From assembly GCA_963805925.1 (NCBI GenBank), contig CAWDWB010000009.1, positions 1-64,000 of the forward strand: 64,000 nucleotides of DNA, in the 5' to 3' direction. The translations under genes were made by a program, and so were the position numbers. The notes under the pieces were generated by a model, which worked only from the letters and a program-made list of their open reading frames with translations, made no database searches and had not been told where the DNA came from. This document shows positions 42,843 to 52,245 of the stretch, piece after piece. Position 1 is the stretch's first letter. Every line of letters begins with the position of its first letter. The stretch is from CAMPKL01 sp963805925 (GTDB lineage Bacteria; Acidobacteriota; Terriglobia; Bryobacterales; UBA6623).

Positions 42843-44192
42843 ATGTCATCGCTCAGGAGTATTGACCCCGCCAGCCCAAGACGCCACCGTTCTAAGCGCG
42901 GCCAAGCCATTTTCATTTTTGTGTGCGCTTTCGCCATGATGGCTGGGATGTTGGGCCTCGTGCTCGACGGCGGCCGCATCTATCTCGAAAAGCGCAGAGC
43001 GCAGGCTGCCGCCGACGCCGGCGCCGCTGGAGCCGTGCAGGAGATGCGCCGAGGTCTTCGGGACTACGCCGACAATATTCGGCCCGCCGCGGTCAACGAT
43101 ACCGGGCTGATGGACTATACCGACGCGAACGCGACGATCACGGTAAATAATCCCCCGCTCGCGGGAGGCTCTGCCGGCAACGACGACTTCGTGGAGGTAA
43201 TCGTTGCGAAAACGGTACCAACGACCTTTATGCGCATCTTCGGCCCGACGCTTTCGACAGTGAGAGCGCGTGCGGTAGCCGGCTTGCAGAGGAACGGCGA
43301 CGCTTGCGTTATCGCTCTAGACCCCACCGCCAGCTCGGCCATCTGGGCAAACGGCACGCCCACGTTGACGGCCGCCTGCGGCATCATCGCCAACTCGACT
43401 GCCTCCAACGCGTTGAGAACCAATGGCGGCGGCGCGACGATCACGGGAACCTACATCGGCGCGACCGGCAATTACTCCGGTTCGGGATTCAATCCGACGC
43501 CGCAAACCGGCGTTCTGCCGGTGATTGACCCGTTCCTCAACATTCCCACCCCGGCGATTCCGTCAAACGGATACACCACGACGGCTGCCACCAGCAGCGC
43601 GTTCGGCGGATACACGGCGGCAGCTAGGAATGGAAACGCCAATGGCGGCGGCAACGGCGGCACGACGGGCGGTGGCGGCCCTGTTGTTACGCACTACTGG
43701 CCAGGCTATTACGCCAACGAGATCAGGATTCAGAACGGCACGGTTGTTTTCGAGCCCGGTCTGTACGTCCTGAACGCAGGACTGAAGATCTCGGGCGGCA
43801 CAGTCGACGGTGAGGACGTAACCTTCTACAACATCAACTCTAGCGGCAACGACTACGTGGACATCGGCGGCAATGCCGTCGTCAATTTCTCCGCGCCGGA
43901 CGACGATCCCGACTACGACTACTACGGGATTCTCTTCATGGGGCCCCGAAACGGCAACACCGGCAACCCCGGTAACAAGATCGCGCGCGGCAATTCCGGG
44001 TCTTCCTTCACTGGCGCACTATATTTCCCCTCCGAACATCTGGACTGGGCGGGAAACCCAAGTTCGACCGTGAGTTGGGGCATGGTTGTCGCGGCCACAT
44101 TGAACATCAGCGGAACAGCAGATGCCCAGGTCATCAACCCGCCGACCGAGAGCCAGGCGCCGAAGACCTATCGCATGCTGTTCTCGGAGTAA
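42843..44192 (+). CDS. TadG-like pseudopilus/surface protein
   Basis: 449 residues from an ATG preceded by GGGAGG. The N-terminal TadG signature KRGQAIFIFVCAFAMMAGM, then LGLVLDGGRIYLEKRRAQAA, is a membrane anchor followed by a coiled segment. The rest is a Gly/Asn/Thr-rich beta-structured extracellular region. TadE/TadG proteins are minor parts of Flp pili or secreted surface structures. Three such genes in a row here, without tadA, tadB or cpa genes, suggests that the machinery is elsewhere. Confidence 0.8.
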   Translation: MSSLRSIDPASPRRHRSKRGQAIFIFVCAFAMMAGMLGLVLDGGRIYLEKRRAQAAADAGAAGAVQEMRRGLRDYADNIRPAAVNDTGLMDYTDANATITVNNPPLAGGSAGNDDFVEVIVAKTVPTTFMRIFGPTLSTVRARAVAGLQRNGDACVIALDPTASSAIWANGTPTLTAACGIIANSTASNALRTNGGGATITGTYIGATGNYSGSGFNPTPQTGVLPVIDPFLNIPTPAIPSNGYTTTAATSSAFGGYTAAARNGNANGGGNGGTTGGGGPVVTHYWPGYYANEIRIQNGTVVFEPGLYVLNAGLKISGGTVDGEDVTFYNINSSGNDYVDIGGNAVVNFSAPDDDPDYDYYGILFMGPRNGNTGNPGNKIARGNSGSSFTGALYFPSEHLDWAGNPSSTVSWGMVVAATLNISGTADAQVINPPTESQAPKTYRMLFSE

Positions 44193-44213
44193 GCACAGGA
44201 CAAAACAGGAGCA

Positions 44214-44666
44214 ATGATGAAACTACAAAGAGGAAATCGACGACGCGGCGGAGCGATGGTGGAATTCGCCGTCACTATGCCGCTGCTTCTGCTGATGACG
44301 ATCGCGGCAACCGACTTTTCGAGGATCTTCTGGGAATCCGCCGTGATGTCCCGCGCGGCCGAGGCCGGCGCCAAGTACGGCGCGCAGGACAACACTTCGT
44401 CCGCGAAGTATACGGATATGCAGCGCTTGGCGGGCAATAGTTCGTCACACATCGACCGCGCAACACCGACCGCGGACCGCGTCTGCGACTGTCCGGATGC
44501 GCCCGGCACCTGGGTCGATTGTTTAAACACGTCGTGCCCGAACTACGGGACGCCGCGCGCCTACTCGCGCGTCAGTGTGGCGAAGACCTTTTCGACCATG
44601 GGGTACTACCCCGGCCTGCCGCAGAACACCAGCATGACCTGGCGCGGCTATATGAGGGTGCAGTAA
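44214..44666 (+). CDS. TadE family minor pseudopilin
   Basis: 150 residues. TadE signature GGAMVEFAVTMPLLLLMTIA with the Glu that follows the prepilin cleavage region, then TDFSRIFWESAVMSRAAEAGA. A C-terminal segment carries four to five Cys (CDCPDAPGTWVDC, CPNYG) that may form disulfides. AGGAG upstream; the ATG at 44217 is an equally good start. Ends in TAATG with the next gene. Confidence 0.85.
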   Translation: MMKLQRGNRRRGGAMVEFAVTMPLLLLMTIAATDFSRIFWESAVMSRAAEAGAKYGAQDNTSSAKYTDMQRLAGNSSSHIDRATPTADRVCDCPDAPGTWVDCLNTSCPNYGTPRAYSRVSVAKTFSTMGYYPGLPQNTSMTWRGYMRVQ

Positions 44667-45106
44667 TGAGAAAAACAGATTCACGGCAACGTCAGGATAG
44701 ACGGCGCGGTTCGACAATCGTTGAGTTTTCTCTCGCCTTCACCGCCTTCATCATGCTGTTGATGGGCATGATGGAGTTCGGACGGGCCGTGTGGACCTTC
44801 AGCACGCTGTCGCACGCCGTCTCACAGGGCGCCCGCTATGCCACGGTGCATGGCAGCGGCAATCCGGTCATGGTGAACGGAACCGACGATACCGCGACCG
44901 CAATCTCTGATTTGGTAAAAGCCAATTCGATTGGCCTGGATCCAAGCCAGGTGACGGTTAATACCGTGTGGGCCCCTAACAACGATCGAGGCAGCGAATT
45001 CACCATCACCGCCAGCTACCCGCTTGGCATGATCATGGGCTCATTCTTCTTCGACGGCGGCACGTTGACCATCAACGATCAGGCCAACGGAGTCGTGCTC
45101 AACTGA
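44666..45106 (+). CDS. TadE family minor pseudopilin
   Basis: 146 residues. Starts at the ATG overlapping the previous stop. Signature RRGSTIVEFSLAFTAFIMLL, then GMMEFGRAVWTFSTLSHAVS. The C-terminal part has a short beta-rich domain ending in NGVVLN. Probably co-assembled with the preceding TadE and TadG products. Confidence 0.85.
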   Translation: MRKTDSRQRQDRRRGSTIVEFSLAFTAFIMLLMGMMEFGRAVWTFSTLSHAVSQGARYATVHGSGNPVMVNGTDDTATAISDLVKANSIGLDPSQVTVNTVWAPNNDRGSEFTITASYPLGMIMGSFFFDGGTLTINDQANGVVLN

Positions 45107-45111
45107 ACCGC

Positions 45112-45826
45112 CTAGAGACCGGCTTGAGAGCGATCGGGAAGATCGCCTAATCCAAAGGGCCTCTCACCGTCGTTGTAGGCCGACGCTCCGCCCTTGCGCC
45201 TTTCGCTCTTCGGCGTCTGGGCCATCACCGTCTTCGCGCGTTGCTCGTGCCAAGACGTCAAGGCGTCTGCTGTCAGCGCCTTGATCTTAACGGTCTGGAC
45301 GCCCTCAGGGCCCAAGACCGCGGATTGCTTCTTCTTGACCTTGTATTCCCTGACCTGACGCCGTCACCAACAGGCTGCCGCTGAGCACCTCAACGGTCGG
45401 CTGACCGCCATCAGGGAGCGCGATGCGCGTCTCCCCCCCGTCGGTCACGGCGATTTCATGATCGCCGACCAGCACCTTGAGCGAATTGCCGCCCCACACG
45501 CGAAAGGCCTCGACAATCATCGCGCCTCGATGTAGGCGCACGGTCGCCGAAGTCAAGCCGGCATCGACCATCTCCAGCTCGGAGTTGGCCCCCAAACGAA
45601 TGAAGGAACCCAGAGCGAACAGCATCTCCGCATTGCCCTGCTCAGTGCGCAGGCGCTGTTGATTGCGCATTTCGGTCGGCTGGGCCGGATCGATCATCAC
45701 CGGAGCGTCTTTCAAGAACACAGCGCCTTCGACATATAAAACCGTACCGGGCCGTCCCGAGTCCGCCTGACCGAAGGCGATGGCCGGCGCCAACAAACAC
45801 AGGGCGATGAACTTAGCACGCATCAT
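45112..45826 (-). pseudogene. FecR-domain secreted protein with a C-terminal frameshift
   Basis: Starts at ATG 45826 with AGGAGG nine bases upstream; signal peptide to about residue 20 (AIAFGQ). FecR-type core GTVLYVEGAVFLKDAP, MLFALGSFIRLGANSELEM, VTDGGETRIALPDGGQPTV and SGSLLVTASGQ. At 45348-45350 (CCC on the plus strand) one extra base shifts the frame, which then stops at 45305. Removing that base restores EYKVKKKQSAVLGPEGVQTV and about 60 further residues to a stop at 45112. It may be decay, a base-call error in a homopolymer or a slippery site. It converges with the tad-type operon. Confidence 0.75.
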
Positions 45827-45996
45827 GGACTTGCTCCTCCTAATCGCTATGGGGATGTTCCTCGTCATGCTGTTTCAATAGAACTTTGATCTAGTCGCTG
45901 CTTGTGGACGTACGCATCACTATGATCCGCACAGAGCGGCGACCGAGGCTATTGTAGGATACGAAGTTCGATTCGTGTCGCCCCAATCCTGTTCTC

Positions 45997-46341
45997 ATGG
46001 CAGACCCTAGTTCCAGCAGGCGACCCGCGCGTCGGCTATATTGGGGCCTCTTGTTCGCCTGCATCGCCGGTGCGCTAGCCCTGGCCGCCATCGCGGCGAT
46101 CCCCGAAGAAAGCCTGCGGCTCTCCCTCGTCCTGATCGATCGCGACGCCAGCCAGCACTTCCTTACTCCCAACCAATTGTTCATTGTGAAAGCGGGCACC
46201 GCCGTGTCGGCTGCAGTGCTGCTGGCGGCAGCGGCCCTATTCATCGGCGCTCGAACCCGCACCACCGGCTATTTGGCTCGGCTGGCAGCCGATTTCGGAA
46301 TCTTCCGCGAGCAGCTAGCGAATCGATTTACGCCTGCCTGA
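45997..46341 (+). CDS. Small membrane protein upstream of a glycosyltransferase
   Basis: 114 residues with two membrane spans (about 15-34 and 64-85) and a basic N-terminus (SSSRRPARR). The segment between spans (IDRDASQHFLTPNQLF) would face the periplasm. No family recognised. It is 13 bases before the GT-C gene and probably works with it. Confidence 0.55.
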   Translation: MADPSSSRRPARRLYWGLLFACIAGALALAAIAAIPEESLRLSLVLIDRDASQHFLTPNQLFIVKAGTAVSAAVLLAAAALFIGARTRTTGYLARLAADFGIFREQLANRFTPA

Positions 46342-46354
46342 CAGGAGCGACGGC

Positions 46355-47764
46355 ATGACGCTGGCGGCGATCGTGCTCGTCGGTTTTGCTTTGCGCCTTC
46401 ACGGACTGGAGCACCCCTGGAGATTCGACGAGTCCGACTCGCTCATCCACTTCGTTCAATCCGATTGGTTCAATTTGTGGACCGACTACACGCAACCGAA
46501 CAACCACATCTTTTACAACTTTCTCGCGCATTTTTCCGTCGCCGCGTTCGGGGAACTCTCCGGAGCCTCACGCATCCCCTCGTTCGTGGCGGGAGTCTTG
46601 ATCGTGCCGGCGTTGTTCGTCGCGGGCCGAATGTTGTTCGATACGCAAACCGCCTTGCTAGCCTCCGCCTTGGCCGCCTGTCTGCCGCCGTTGGTCGACT
46701 TTTCGACCAACGGCCGCGGCTATGGCCTGATCACGCTGCTCCTTCTGCTCTCAATCACGGCCTCGAGCATCCTCCGCCGGCGCCGTTCGATCTCTGCATG
46801 GGTCGTGATTTCGATACTGATGACGGCGGCATTGTTCGCTGTGCCCACGGCGTTGTTTGGGTTGGGGACTCTTTTGGTTCTCGTCTGGCTGTGGGCTGAG
46901 AGCGATCGGCGCAGGCCGCTTATCGCCGAATCGATCGGCTGCACCGCTGCCTGCGGCGTTGCCTCGATCTTGCTGTACACGCCGGCGGCAATGCGCGGCA
47001 CTTGGGGCGCCATTGTCTCCAACCGATTTGTCCGGCCGATCGAATTGGATGTAGCGGTGCTGCGAGTCACCAACTACCTGGCGCTGCTTTGGACTCCGAT
47101 CGACCAACCTTCCGTCCTGCTTTCACTGGCAATCGTAGCGGCCGCCCTATTTGCCGGCACGCGGACCGCGCCCGGCAGACGACTGTTAATTTCCGTCGCC
47201 ATTCCAGCCGTAGCGCTCTGCGCCGCTGGACGATTCATCCCTCCGCCCAGAGTGTGGCTGTATGCCCTCCCTCTAGTCGCGCTGGCGGTCGCAGCGGGCG
47301 CGTCAAGGATCGCCGGGATTAAACGGAGCGCTCGACTCACTGCCATAGCCGCGTGTCTGCTCCTAACCATTGGATTCTGTTTTGGCCGCGCCTGGACTCC
47401 GGGTTTCGAGTTGCGATTCTACGGCCAGGTGGAACGGATCGCCGACTCCCTGGCCCCCCAGCTTGACTCGTCCAGCGCGGTGATCGTGCCCACGCCGATG
47501 AGCGACCCGCTGCAACTTCGATTGCTCGAAAGGGACCCAAGCCTCAAGGTGGGGTTCGACCCCCGTGACCTGCAGGCGGGTCGCCGCACGCTGGAGGGCC
47601 GAAACAACGTTTGGATCGTCCGGCCCCGTCCCGATTCGTACCTCGGCTGGGAAAACGGGCGTCGCGAATTTGATCTGTCGCAGCCCTACCTGGCCGATTT
47701 CGCGGACCCTCGCCTCATCACGACGACAGAGTATCTAGAAGTTTGGTCCACCATGCGGCGTTAG
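46355..47764 (+). CDS. GT-C fold membrane glycosyltransferase (GT39/ArnT-like)
   Basis: 469 residues, about ten to twelve membrane spans. The first periplasmic loop has RFDESDSLIHFV, an acidic DE-type motif as in PMT/ArnT enzymes, followed by PNNHIFYNFLAHFS. A C-terminal soluble domain (about 375-469) completes the layout. Such enzymes transfer a sugar from a polyprenyl phosphate donor to a lipid or protein in the periplasm. AGGAG precedes the ATG. Stop overlaps the convergent cytochrome gene (TTAG at 47761-47764). Confidence 0.75.
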   Translation: MTLAAIVLVGFALRLHGLEHPWRFDESDSLIHFVQSDWFNLWTDYTQPNNHIFYNFLAHFSVAAFGELSGASRIPSFVAGVLIVPALFVAGRMLFDTQTALLASALAACLPPLVDFSTNGRGYGLITLLLLLSITASSILRRRRSISAWVVISILMTAALFAVPTALFGLGTLLVLVWLWAESDRRRPLIAESIGCTAACGVASILLYTPAAMRGTWGAIVSNRFVRPIELDVAVLRVTNYLALLWTPIDQPSVLLSLAIVAAALFAGTRTAPGRRLLISVAIPAVALCAAGRFIPPPRVWLYALPLVALAVAAGASRIAGIKRSARLTAIAACLLLTIGFCFGRAWTPGFELRFYGQVERIADSLAPQLDSSSAVIVPTPMSDPLQLRLLERDPSLKVGFDPRDLQAGRRTLEGRNNVWIVRPRPDSYLGWENGRREFDLSQPYLADFADPRLITTTEYLEVWSTMRR

Positions 47765-48288
47765 GGCGCGTCGGGCCGGGGATCTGGGACGAACCCATCT
47801 CGGTTCGGCATCTGAATCTTCGGCAGCGTCTCGGCGTTCAACTTGTCGTTCTCGCCGACCAAACCGTTTAGATGCAGAATGTAGGCCACCACCGAATACA
47901 CCTGATCGCGAGTCAGTTCGCCGGGACGGTCGAACGGCATGGCACGGTCGATGTAGCCCCACAGCGGCGCTGCATAAGGCCAATAGCTGCCGACGGTCTT
48001 CTTGGGAGAATCACCAAGCAGGTCGGCGGGCTTGCCGATAAAGCCGACCTGATCGGCGCCCTTGCCTTCTGGACCGTGGCACTCCTCGCAACGGTTTTTG
48101 TAGACCACGGCGCCTTCGGCGGCCGTACCTTCGCCGGCAGGCAGACCCTGACCGTCAGGTCTCACGACGATGTCGTGCTGGGCGATTTCAGCCGGAGTGG
48201 CCGCCCGACCGACGTGATAGGTCGGCGATTGCGCCAGAACGGGCAGGCTCAAGGCCGCTAGAGCGAGCAAACGAAACGAATTAAGCAT
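47761..48288 (-). CDS. Class I cytochrome c, SoxD-like
   Basis: 175 residues. Signal peptide to about residue 20 (SLPVLAQ). Haem site CEECH at residues 67-71 and a likely axial Met in DRAMPFDRPGEL. The 5' end overlaps the SoxC-like gene by eight bases, so the two are coupled. In SoxCD the cytochrome takes electrons from the molybdenum subunit in the periplasm. soxXYZAB are not in this window, so sulfite rather than thiosulfate-bound sulfane may be the substrate. Confidence 0.85.
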   Translation of the reverse strand: MLNSFRLLALAALSLPVLAQSPTYHVGRAATPAEIAQHDIVVRPDGQGLPAGEGTAAEGAVVYKNRCEECHGPEGKGADQVGFIGKPADLLGDSPKKTVGSYWPYAAPLWGYIDRAMPFDRPGELTRDQVYSVVAYILHLNGLVGENDKLNAETLPKIQMPNRDGFVPDPRPDAP

Positions 48289-49501
48289 TGCTCACGCTCC
48301 CGTCGACGGCGACAGTCCAGGGCTTCTGGCTGTTGTTGTGATAGTTGGAGTTCATGCCGCGCGCCTCGATGAGTTGTTCGACAGTCGGCTGCACGTAGCC
48401 GGTCTCATCCGTCGCCCGCGAAAGCAACACGGCCGATGAGCCGTCCCAGTTCCAGGGCGACCTAAAGCGCGTGAACGCCTTCGGGTGGCGCGGCTCCTCC
48501 AGTTCAGCGTCTGCCCAAGTCTCGCCGCCGTCGACCGAGACCTCGACGCGCTCGATCAGCCCGCGGCCGGACCAAGCCAGTCCACGAATCTCGACAAAGC
48601 CGAGGTCGGGAATCTTCTGTCCGCCGGAGGGCGAAGTGATCAGCGACTTGGCTTCGAGTTCAAACGTGAACTGCCGGGCCTTGCCGTCAGGCAGCAAGTC
48701 GGTGTATTTGGACGTCTCGTCCCGGGTCATCATGGGCTGATCGGTGACCTTGATCACCCGCAGCCATTTGACGTTGGTATTGCCTTCAAAGCCAGGCAAC
48801 AGCAGACGCAGCGGATAGCCTTGCGGCGGCCGCAAAGCATCGCCGTTCTGTGCGTAAGCGAGCAGCGCGTCATCCATGGCCTTCTCGATCGGCACGCTGC
48901 GCGACATGCGGCAAGCGTCGGCGCCCTCGGCATAGATCCAGCGCGCCTCGGGCTGCACGCCGAGTTCTTCAAGCACGACGCGCAGCGGCACGCCGGTCCA
49001 TTCGCTGCAACTGGCCAGTCCGTGGGCGAGTTGGGCGGTCGTGGAGCCCGGCGCCTTCCACTCGGAACCGCCGTTTCCGGAACACTCGACAAAACGCACG
49101 ACCGAGACCGAAGGCAAGCGCTTGAGGTCCTCCATGGTGAAGATTGTCGGGCGGTCGACGAGACCGTGGATGAGTAATTCGTGGTTCGCCGGATCGATGT
49201 CGGGAATGCCGGAATGATGCCGCTCGAAGTGCAGCCCGGAGGGCGTAATGATGCCTTGAGAGTCCTGCAAGGGCGTACGGCTCGAGGCCTGTTCCGGCGT
49301 CTTGGTGGCCGGCATGAAGCGGGTGGAGGTTTCGTACTTCGAGCGCTCGCTATAAGGGCTGATCGTGGCGCCCAGATGGCGCGGACCGCCTTCTCCGGCG
49401 GTTTCGGTGCCGCTCTCGCAGGCGGTAAGGCCGCCGATTGCCGCCGTCAGCGCCATGAAGGCTCTGCGGCTGGACCGTTCTTCGTCTTTCGTTTCGGGCA
49501 T
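48281..49501 (-). CDS. soxC: Molybdopterin sulfite/sulfane dehydrogenase, SoxC-like
   Basis: 406 residues. Tat signal with RR at residues 12-13 (SSRRAFMALTA). Moco domain with catalytic Cys140 in FVECSGNGGSEW, LRVVLEELGV and LRLLLPGFEGNTNVKWL; C-terminal dimerisation domain with GLAWSGRGLIERVEVSVDGG. Matches SoxC/sulfite oxidase family enzymes. TAATAT lies nine bases before the ATG. Electrons should pass to the cytochrome encoded directly downstream. The gene symbol is by family and context; SorA-type function is the alternative. Confidence 0.88.
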   Translation of the reverse strand: MPETKDEERSSRRAFMALTAAIGGLTACESGTETAGEGGPRHLGATISPYSERSKYETSTRFMPATKTPEQASSRTPLQDSQGIITPSGLHFERHHSGIPDIDPANHELLIHGLVDRPTIFTMEDLKRLPSVSVVRFVECSGNGGSEWKAPGSTTAQLAHGLASCSEWTGVPLRVVLEELGVQPEARWIYAEGADACRMSRSVPIEKAMDDALLAYAQNGDALRPPQGYPLRLLLPGFEGNTNVKWLRVIKVTDQPMMTRDETSKYTDLLPDGKARQFTFELEAKSLITSPSGGQKIPDLGFVEIRGLAWSGRGLIERVEVSVDGGETWADAELEEPRHPKAFTRFRSPWNWDGSSAVLLSRATDETGYVQPTVEQLIEARGMNSNYHNNSQKPWTVAVDGSVSNA

Positions 49502-49510
49502 GGCGAATCA

Positions 49511-49516
49511 ATATTA
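49511..49516 (-). promoter_or_regulatory. Candidate -10 hexamer of the soxC-like gene
   Basis: TAATAT on the minus strand, nine bases before the ATG at 49501. Confidence 0.4.
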
Positions 49517-49599
49517 GCGCAGTAGACGAATGCGGCCAAAGCGCTGTCGCGCTATGGCCGCCGAGAGGCATAGCATCTGGGCTTGATGGTTAGTTGAGA

Positions 49600-51292
49600 T
49601 CAGCCTACGACTTGATCATTGCGAATGTCGAATGTGTAAGAAATCGATCGCACATCAAGGTCCGCGGCGTTGAAAGTATCGCGTCCGATCCGCCGACTCA
49701 CAGCGCCCCAACGGAAAGCCTTGGACCGACTGGCTGGCCGGCAAGCTGCTGAGCACGGCGGCAGGAATGGTGAATGAACCGGCTGCAGCGCTAGCGGCGC
49801 AGAAGAAGCCCGCCCCAACCACGTATGTCCGAACTCAACAACTGACCGATGATGCTCCAAAAATAATCACGTAGTTGTAGCCGGAGGTTGTAGTACTGGA
49901 ACCGTGTAGTTGCTTCCGTGATTGATCGACTGCCTCCTGCCGGCTGATTCTGCCAGTCGAAATCTTGCGGGACCACGATGAAAGCGCTGTGCGCCTGGAC
50001 GTCGGAGCCGCCTGGAGCGGCGACGGTCGTCAGACCCGGCTCGAAGAAGGTCGGGAACGCGGAACACTGATCGTTTCCTTCTGATTTCAGGAAAGGAAAC
50101 GAAAAGTCGAAAGTTCTCGAAGTACGCATCTCGGCCAACTTTGGAATCGTATCGGCGCCGCCTGGTCCGTCAATTGTGAGCTGGGGGCCGGCATCGAGCG
50201 GGGTAAAATCATTCAGCTCCGGAAACGAGGCCTCTTCTCCATTGAACTGGAATACGACACAAGCACCGATTTGTTGGACAGTGACCCTGTCCCGCACTAT
50301 CTGGAAACGTCACTCAAATTGAGTTGGACATAGTTGGCCGGCGCAGCGTCGGTCGTCTGGGTTACGGTCAGTTGCCGCGCCTCAAGGGCTGCGACATTCG
50401 AGGTGACTTCTCGTTCGAAGTAGAGAGATCGCACCGATGTCGAAGGTTTCGCCATTCTGCAGTTGGCTGAAATTCGGGCCTCCGAAAAACGGGTCCGCAG
50501 TGCAGGCAGTGCCTGAGGGATCAATAGAGATCGATGCGTAATTACTAGGAACTCCGTTAACAACAACAACAACCGGCAAGAAGCAGCCCACATATTAGGC
50601 GCCTTGACTGCGAACATATCGACCGCGGTGCAGCAACCCGAACGGCCGCCATACTCGACCTGCTGTTCCTGCCCGGCGATATAGACTTTCACATCATGAT
50701 GCCAGGTGCCAGACTGCCAGTCGGAGACCGTCGTCGGGTAGCCAACGGCGCCGAGACCCGTGCCCCAAATGTCGATAAATCGTCCGGGGCCGCGGAGTTG
50801 ATCGTCGAGTAGACGGCGGCTCCGTTCAATGGATCCGTAGCAACGCCGGACCTATGCCTTGCTGGTTGATAGTGAAGATTCCAAAGCTATTCGCGACAAC
50901 GTTGACAGCGCCGGTAGCGGCGACCGAGCCGTTGTAGCGAACCGTCATCGTACCCGCGCCCAAGCGGCGTGTTCGAGGGTAAGATGCCCGCGATCTGGCC
51001 CGCCGAAGTGTAGACCATGAAACAGTCGACCGTGGTTGCGCCTACGGTAACCGTAATGCTGGTTCCCGAGAGGGTTTATCGGGAAGGGCCAAGGGGTTGG
51101 AAACTGGATCGTAGCGGGCCCTAGGCCGGATCCGAAGCCGACAAACATGCTGCCTTGGGCAATGCTCCCGTTCGGCAGAGCGGGATTGACATAGCTGGCA
51201 GAGTTCACCGAAACAACGCTTTGAGCGCCGGCAGGCACGACCAGCAAGAAGAGACAGAGTGCGGCGATTCCGCAACGAATGAAAGCGTGCAT
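49600..51292 (-). pseudogene. Solibacter-type secreted protein with TIGR03437-like domain, multiply frameshifted
   Basis: Intact start: MHAFIRCGIAALCLFLLVVP signal, then NSASYVNPALPNGSIAQGSM and FVGFGSGLGPATI, the hallmark start of the Solibacter C-terminal-domain family. After about 51070 the sequence continues only by changing frame: SITVTVGATTVDCFMVYTSA, then TMTVRYNGSVAATGAVNV (extra G near 50964), ATDPLNGAAVYSTINSAAP (missing base near 50850), FIDIWGTGLGAVGYPTTV (missing base near 50785), and so on to a C-terminal SFTIPAAVLSSLPAS and SISYTFDIRNDQVVG. Most shifts fall in short G or C runs. At least four lesions make it non-functional as read. Confidence 0.85.
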
Positions 51293-51444
51293 ACTGCCAA
51301 TACGATTAACACGCCCCGGCTTGCGGCTCCAAGCGATTTCTTTAGAGAACACGTGAACCATTGGCGGGAACGAAAACCTATCCCCTTGCAGCAGTTGAGG
51401 TTAGTGAGCTGTGGCTCTGCAACCTTGGACGCACCGCCTTGCCG

Positions 51445-52155
51445 CTACTTCTTCGGCGGCTTACTCGGCCGCATTTCCAGGCGGCTGATCAGGTTGCGGT
51501 CGGGCATCGAAATCAAGTCCACTGCGGTGTCGGCGATCGCAACCGGGTCGATTTTCCATTCCGCCGCGTCCGACCCGCCCGGCATGAACTCGGTCGCCAC
51601 GCTGCCAGGCATGATCTGCGAAACGCGAATGTCGTATTGCCGCAGATCAAGCATGATCGCCTCGCTGAAGCCGTTGAGCCCAAACTTCGAAGCGTTGTAA
51701 GCCGCCCCAGCCGGGAAGGTATTGCGTCCCGCCAAGCTGCCGATATTCAGGATGAATCCCCCGCCCCGCTCTTTCATCTGCGGCACGGCCGCGCGCACGC
51801 AATAGAAGACGCCACTCAGATTCGTATCGATGACCGCATTCCATTGCTCTAGGCTGAGTTGATCGACCGGCGCGAAATGGCCGACGCCTGCGTTGTTGAC
51901 CAAGATGTCGACGCCGCCGTAGGTATCCGCCGCGAAGGCAAAAAGCGCTTGGACGTCTTCCCAGCGAGAAACGTCGCAGTGTTTGCCCGAGACTTCGCCG
52001 TCGGCCGACAGGTCCTTCACCGCTTCGGCCAGGGCTACGGCGTCGCGACCACAGATGACGACCTTGGCGCCTTCGCGCACCAATGCCTCCGCAATGGCCA
52101 ACCCAATACCCTTGGTCCCACCGGTAACAATCGCTGTCTTACCTTTGATTTCCAT
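51445..52155 (-). CDS. Short-chain dehydrogenase/reductase (SDR)
   Basis: 236 residues from the ATG giving MEIKGKTAIVTGG. Cofactor motif TGGTKGIG, NNAGVG, catalytic Ser in NIGSLAGRN and YNASK (Tyr and Lys). A classical SDR; Arg in ICGRDA suggests NADP(H). The substrate is unknown. It diverges from the GAF-like gene at 52246. Confidence 0.9.
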   Translation of the reverse strand: MEIKGKTAIVTGGTKGIGLAIAEALVREGAKVVICGRDAVALAEAVKDLSADGEVSGKHCDVSRWEDVQALFAFAADTYGGVDILVNNAGVGHFAPVDQLSLEQWNAVIDTNLSGVFYCVRAAVPQMKERGGGFILNIGSLAGRNTFPAGAAYNASKFGLNGFSEAIMLDLRQYDIRVSQIMPGSVATEFMPGGSDAAEWKIDPVAIADTAVDLISMPDRNLISRLEMRPSKPPKK

Positions 52156-52245
52156 ACTGTGTCGCACTCCCTGCCCGCTGTTGCGGGCCTTCCCTAAGCT
52201 ACAATAAAAGTCCTTCCGCAGCCTCTTCGTCATCGAGAACGGCTC

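Noticed and set aside
47761..49501. A complete Sox thiosulfate oxidation operon
   Set aside because: Only SoxC- and SoxD-like genes are present; no soxX, Y, Z, A or B in the window.
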